Assembly (NCBI RefSeq): GCF_024498075.1
Contig: NZ_JANHOF010000009.1
Span: 62,001 to 126,000, forward strand
Length of the DNA stretch: 64,000 nucleotides
DNA from: Paenibacillus mendelii
GTDB lineage: Bacteria; Bacillota; Bacilli; Paenibacillales; Paenibacillaceae
Reading direction: 5' to 3'
Part shown: one piece after another, positions 60,820 to 64,000 of the stretch
Layout of the letters: every line of letters begins with the position of its first letter
Numbering within the stretch: position 1 is the stretch's first letter
Made by a program: the position numbers and the translations under genes
The notes under the pieces: model-generated
What the model was told of the DNA's origin: nothing
Database searches by the model: none
What the model saw: only the letters and a program-made list of their open reading frames with translations

Positions 60820-61602
60820 TTATTTGGCTACGATCCAGCTGACCTCTTGCTCACTCAGCGTTTTCTTCCAGTCCTTAGGCATGTCCACGTCGCAAATGAC
60901 AATATCGATATCCCGCCATTCGGTCATGCTGTAGAGCTGGGTTAGGCCGATCTTGGAGCTATCGGTCATGAGAATCCTCTGATTGGAATTATCCATCATC
61001 CTGCTCACGAGCTGCCCGCGCTCCGGGTCGAACACGGTAATACCCTTGTGTGTAATTCCGTCGATCGAGATAAAAGCCTTGTCTGCATGAAACAACGCAG
61101 CCATCTTCTCCGCGATCGACCCGGTTACCCGGGAGTGGGTAGTATTCACTTTCCCGCCGATGAGGTAGATGTCGCCCGAGAACAAATCCTTATTCTTATA
61201 TTCCATCAGCAGATGCAAGGCCGGCATCGACATGGTGAGTACGGTCAGATTGCTCTTATTCATGAGAAAATAAATCAGCTGCAGGGGCGTTGTGCCATCA
61301 TCGATGAAGATCACATCATTGTCTTCAACGAGTGCGGCCGCGGCCTTCCCGATATTCCGCTTCTCCTCCGCATAGAGCACTTCCCGCTTAAGATAAGAGG
61401 GCTCCTCGCCGCCGATATTTATTTTGACCGCTCCGCCGTATACCCGCTTTAAACGGCTTTCGGCCTCCAGCTCCTCCAGATAACGGCGAATCGTTTCGGA
61501 AGAAACATTGAGTCTCTTCACGAGGTCAACCGTCTTGACTTGGCCTTCCGAATTCAGCTGCTCCAGAATGATTCCTTTACGTTCCTCGCCAACTAATGAC
61601 AA
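60820..61602 (-). CDS. DeoR family transcriptional regulator
   Basis: 260 residues. N-terminal DeoR HTH (ERKGIILEQLNSEGQVKTVDLVKRLNVSSETIRRYLEELE) and C-terminal sugar-phosphate-isomerase-like sensor (VIFIDDGTTPLQLIYFL, LTVLTMS, MTDSSKIG). The start appears to be a TTG at 61602 with AAGGGG 8 bases upstream. It sits 139 bases downstream of phnW on the same strand, and a DeoR-type regulator with phnW-phnX suggests control of aminoethylphosphonate use. Confidence 0.88.
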   Translation of the reverse strand: MSLVGEERKGIILEQLNSEGQVKTVDLVKRLNVSSETIRRYLEELEAESRLKRVYGGAVKINIGGEEPSYLKREVLYAEEKRNIGKAAAALVEDNDVIFIDDGTTPLQLIYFLMNKSNLTVLTMSMPALHLLMEYKNKDLFSGDIYLIGGKVNTTHSRVTGSIAEKMAALFHADKAFISIDGITHKGITVFDPERGQLVSRMMDNSNQRILMTDSSKIGLTQLYSMTEWRDIDIVICDVDMPKDWKKTLSEQEVSWIVAK

Positions 61603-61741
61603 TTGAATAGACCCCTTCCGTCATAAAGCTTATGTCCACATTATAACGGTAGGATCACTCCCGCGCTATCTAAACGCCACCATTTTTGGCTGAGCTTGCG
61701 CCGGAGATGCTTGTTATCCCGCTGAAAGCCTAACAGAGATG

Positions 61742-62866
61742 CTAGGCTGATTGCCCGTCGCCTCTGACCTGTTCGACTGCAGCCACAAGCCGCTTCATGT
61801 CGGCCTCATCGATCTCGCCAATATTCCCGATGCGGAACGTGTCCGCGTTGGAGATTTTGCCCGGATAGATCACGAAGCCGTGCTCTTTGAGCTGTTTATA
61901 GAACGTTTCGAACGTAAAGGACTCGTCCTTCGGGTAGTAGAAGGAAGTGATGATTGGTGATTGTGCCTCATCAGGAAGCAGGGTCTCGAAGTGAATCTCC
62001 CGCATGCCGCTCACGAGCGTAAGCTGGTTTTGACGGTACCGTTCATATCTCGCGGATACGCCTCCTTCCTCTTCCAGTTCAGTCAACGCCTCATAGAAGG
62101 CGTGAACGATATGCGTCGGGGAGGTATAGCGCCACTTGCCGCCGTTCTTCTCCATATGGTCCCATTGGTCGAATAGATCGAGGGATAACGACCTAGCCTG
62201 CCCTTGGCAGGATTGCAGCCGGTCGATGCGGGCGATGACGAAGCCGAAGCCCGGAACGCCTTGTATGCATTTGTTCGCACTGCTGATGAGAAAATCGATG
62301 CCGATCTCAGCGGCATCCAGAGGCACGCCGCCAAAGCTGCTCATGGCATCCACGATGAACACTTTGCCATGCGACTTCACAATCCGTCCTGCTTCCTGGA
62401 TCGGATTAAGCACACCTGTCGTGGTCTCGCAATGGACCATCGCGACATGCGTAATCGTCTCGTCGCTGCGCAGCGTCTCCTCCAGCTTATCCAGATCCGG
62501 AAGCGATACCTCACCGCTGTCCTGCACGACGGTAGAGATCCCCAATACCTGCGCCATCTGGGCAATGCGCTTGCCGTAGGCGCCGTTCGTCAGAACGAGC
62601 AGCTTGTCGATTCGGCCGAGTGCGCTTCCGATAACGGATTCGACACAGAACGTCCCGCTGCCCTGCATGAGTACGCAGGAATACTCGCCGGTACGCTTGG
62701 TTGCAAGCGCAACAAGTCTGCTCCGGATGTTCTGGACCAGGTCGTTGTACTCGCGATCCCAGGTACACCAGTCCTTCAGCATGGCGGCCTTCACACGTTT
62801 ACTCGTCGATAGCGGTCCGGGCGTAAGCAGCAGATAAGGATTGTCATCCAATAAATCGATGTTCAT
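61742..62866 (-). CDS. phnW: 2-aminoethylphosphonate--pyruvate transaminase
   Basis: 374 residues, the family's usual length. PLP-dependent class V aminotransferase fold: [17 protein letters not shown] at the N-terminus, [15 protein letters not shown], the PLP aspartate in [11 protein letters not shown] and the Schiff-base Lys199 in [17 protein letters not shown]. Converts 2-aminoethylphosphonate and pyruvate to phosphonoacetaldehyde and alanine. ATG 62866 with AAAGGAGA 7 bases upstream. The phnX gene is directly upstream on the same strand. Confidence 0.93.
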   Translation of the reverse strand: MNIDLLDDNPYLLLTPGPLSTSKRVKAAMLKDWCTWDREYNDLVQNIRSRLVALATKRTGEYSCVLMQGSGTFCVESVIGSALGRIDKLLVLTNGAYGKRIAQMAQVLGISTVVQDSGEVSLPDLDKLEETLRSDETITHVAMVHCETTTGVLNPIQEAGRIVKSHGKVFIVDAMSSFGGVPLDAAEIGIDFLISSANKCIQGVPGFGFVIARIDRLQSCQGQARSLSLDLFDQWDHMEKNGGKWRYTSPTHIVHAFYEALTELEEEGGVSARYERYRQNQLTLVSGMREIHFETLLPDEAQSPIITSFYYPKDESFTFETFYKQLKEHGFVIYPGKISNADTFRIGNIGEIDEADMKRLVAAVEQVRGDGQSA

Positions 62867-62919
62867 ACAAGATATCTCCTTTGTAATGTGCTTGAAGGTT
62901 CGATGGTTCATGCCATGAA

Positions 62920-63747
62920 TTAACCTGCAGTTCCCATTCCGCCTTCTGCCAGACGAGCGTTGATCTGCTCGATGACCGCCGGCAGACCGCTGATTTCCTC
63001 GATGATATAATGGGCACCTGCCGCTCGGAACCGATCGGTGACGACAGCTATTCTGCTGGCCAGTTCATCAGCCGGTATAGTGGAGACCTCCGATTCACTA
63101 AGTCCCAGCTCACTTCCACCCTTAATAATGCCTACGCTCCACATACCGGCGTTGACACCTTCTTGAATGTCACTGATCGTATCCCCAACCTTGACCATTG
63201 CCGCCATAGGGTATATACCGAGCAGCTCCGCGTTGCGATAGCACATCCATGGATGTGGACGGCCTGCGGACACGTCATCCGGTGTCACGAGGGTATCCGG
63301 CGCATAGCCCTTGCTCTTGGCTTCCGAAGCGACGATCTTCATCATTTGAGCGGTATAACCGGTCGTTGAGCCAATCTTCAATCCTTGCTCTCTAAGCTTG
63401 GCGGCGACCTCGAGCGCACCTGGCACCGGATCGGTGTAGCGAGCCAAGTCTGCGAACAGCATGGGTTCAAAATCAGCATAGAGCTCATCAACATCCGCTT
63501 CGGCAGGAGCTTTCCCGTAACGCTCTTTCCACATACCGGCGATGTGTTCCATCTCGAGCAGTGCTTTAATATGATCCCGTTTCAGCATGCCCATCGGTCC
63601 CCGGGCTTCTTCTGCTGTAATTTCGATGCCCCGGAATTTAAATACGTTAACGAAAACAAGCAATGGAGCGAAGCAGCCATAATCCACCATCGTTCCTGCC
63701 CAATCGAATATGACGCCTTGAATCTTCCCGCGGTATGCCGTCGTCAT
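62920..63747 (-). CDS. phnX: Phosphonoacetaldehyde hydrolase (phosphonatase)
   Basis: 275 residues, HAD superfamily. Nucleophile Asp15 in [12 protein letters not shown], the Schiff-base Lys56 in [15 protein letters not shown], which is special to phosphonatases, and the C-terminal acidic loop [13 protein letters not shown]. Splits phosphonoacetaldehyde into acetaldehyde and phosphate after PhnW. ATG 63747 with AAGGAGAG about 10 bases upstream. First gene of the minus-strand phnX-phnW-deoR unit. Confidence 0.93.
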   Translation of the reverse strand: MTTAYRGKIQGVIFDWAGTMVDYGCFAPLLVFVNVFKFRGIEITAEEARGPMGMLKRDHIKALLEMEHIAGMWKERYGKAPAEADVDELYADFEPMLFADLARYTDPVPGALEVAAKLREQGLKIGSTTGYTAQMMKIVASEAKSKGYAPDTLVTPDDVSAGRPHPWMCYRNAELLGIYPMAAMVKVGDTISDIQEGVNAGMWSVGIIKGGSELGLSESEVSTIPADELASRIAVVTDRFRAAGAHYIIEEISGLPAVIEQINARLAEGGMGTAG

Positions 63748-63889
63748 CACTTCTTCACTCTCCTTGTTTATGGTCGTTCGATACATATGCATTGGTTGTC
63801 CAAAAACTCACATCACAATTAATAACTCAATAAAATAGTTGATTATATAGCTTTTTATTGTTTTGAATTGGTTTTATAATAAATAGTAA

Positions 63890-63909
63890 GACACCACACC
63901 TAGGGTGTC
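63890..63909. promoter_or_regulatory. Inverted repeat upstream of phnX
   Basis: GACACC (63890-63895) and GGGTGTC (63903-63909) form an imperfect palindrome around ACACCTA. It lies about 145 bases upstream of the phnX start in AT-rich DNA and could be an operator for the DeoR protein. The remaining 63910-64000 holds nothing I can name. Confidence 0.35.
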
Positions 63910-64000
63910 AATGGTATTATCCAAAAATACGAGGCAGGGTTCTAAGAAGAGGTGTCAGAGACGCAGCGTGATAGATCTCAGCAATCCATTTAAAGAGCAA

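Noticed and set aside
62204-62812. 202-codon plus-strand frame opposite phnW
   Set aside because: Antisense to an intact enzyme gene and without domain features.

Overview
The window looks like chromosomal DNA of a Paenibacillus-type, endospore-forming Firmicute. Two to three gerA-type spore germination loci, LplB/LplC-type sugar transporters without a local ATPase gene, a membrane-bound AraC regulator, many cytosolic glycoside hydrolases and Gfo/Idh/MocA oxidoreductases, strong AGGAGG ribosome sites and frequent TTG starts all point that way. I see no rRNA, tRNA, CRISPR array, insertion sequence or prophage.

Layout. 1-1912 (minus): end of a germinant receptor operon (gerA, then gerC running off the window). 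2396-16004: a sugar-uptake and glycan-degradation locus, with a membrane AraC regulator divergent from an operon of two permeases, a binding lipoprotein, an oxidoreductase, a GNAT-like protein, GH95 and GH29 fucosidases and a GH110-like alpha-galactosidase. None of the hydrolases has a signal peptide, so oligosaccharides are probably imported and cut in the cytosol. 16091-18075 (minus): UbiB-like kinase and a phasin-like protein. 18347-25113: more glycan genes (TIM-barrel protein, small lipoprotein, GH3, GH38-like DUF5054 protein, remnant of a GH125 mannosidase). 25242-31724: spore germination genes, a decayed gerB and small gene on the minus strand, then an intact gerA-gerB-gerB-gerC-2TM operon. 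31825-33036: an SDR remnant and an intact SDR. 33310-37503: sulfatase plus SsuCBA-like importer behind a leader with a terminator-like hairpin. 37605-39822 (minus): two-component system. 40161-41996: two micro-ORFs coupled to khtT-khtU (K+/H+ antiporter).

42096-55368 is the most interesting block: an IclR regulator divergent from a 12-gene catabolic operon (importer, amidohydrolase, enolase-superfamily enzyme, creatininase-like, RidA, two Gfo/Idh oxidoreductases, RraA-like, truncated SMP-30, and a 622-residue protein of unknown function). A TTGACA promoter and two palindromes 31 bp apart lie between regulator and operon. I do not know its substrate; the gene set fits oxidative, non-phosphorylative breakdown of a sugar acid or lactone, possibly nitrogen-containing.

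55404-57480 is a small accessory island: two near-identical terminator elements flank a zinc-ribbon protein gene and a two-gene toxin-antitoxin-like operon whose promoter is overlaid by short direct repeats. 57573-59427 holds a solute-binding-type protein without a signal peptide next to a WYL regulator. 59750-60748 is an APH-type phosphotransferase. 60820-63747 (minus) is a 2-aminoethylphosphonate degradation unit (DeoR regulator, phnW, phnX).
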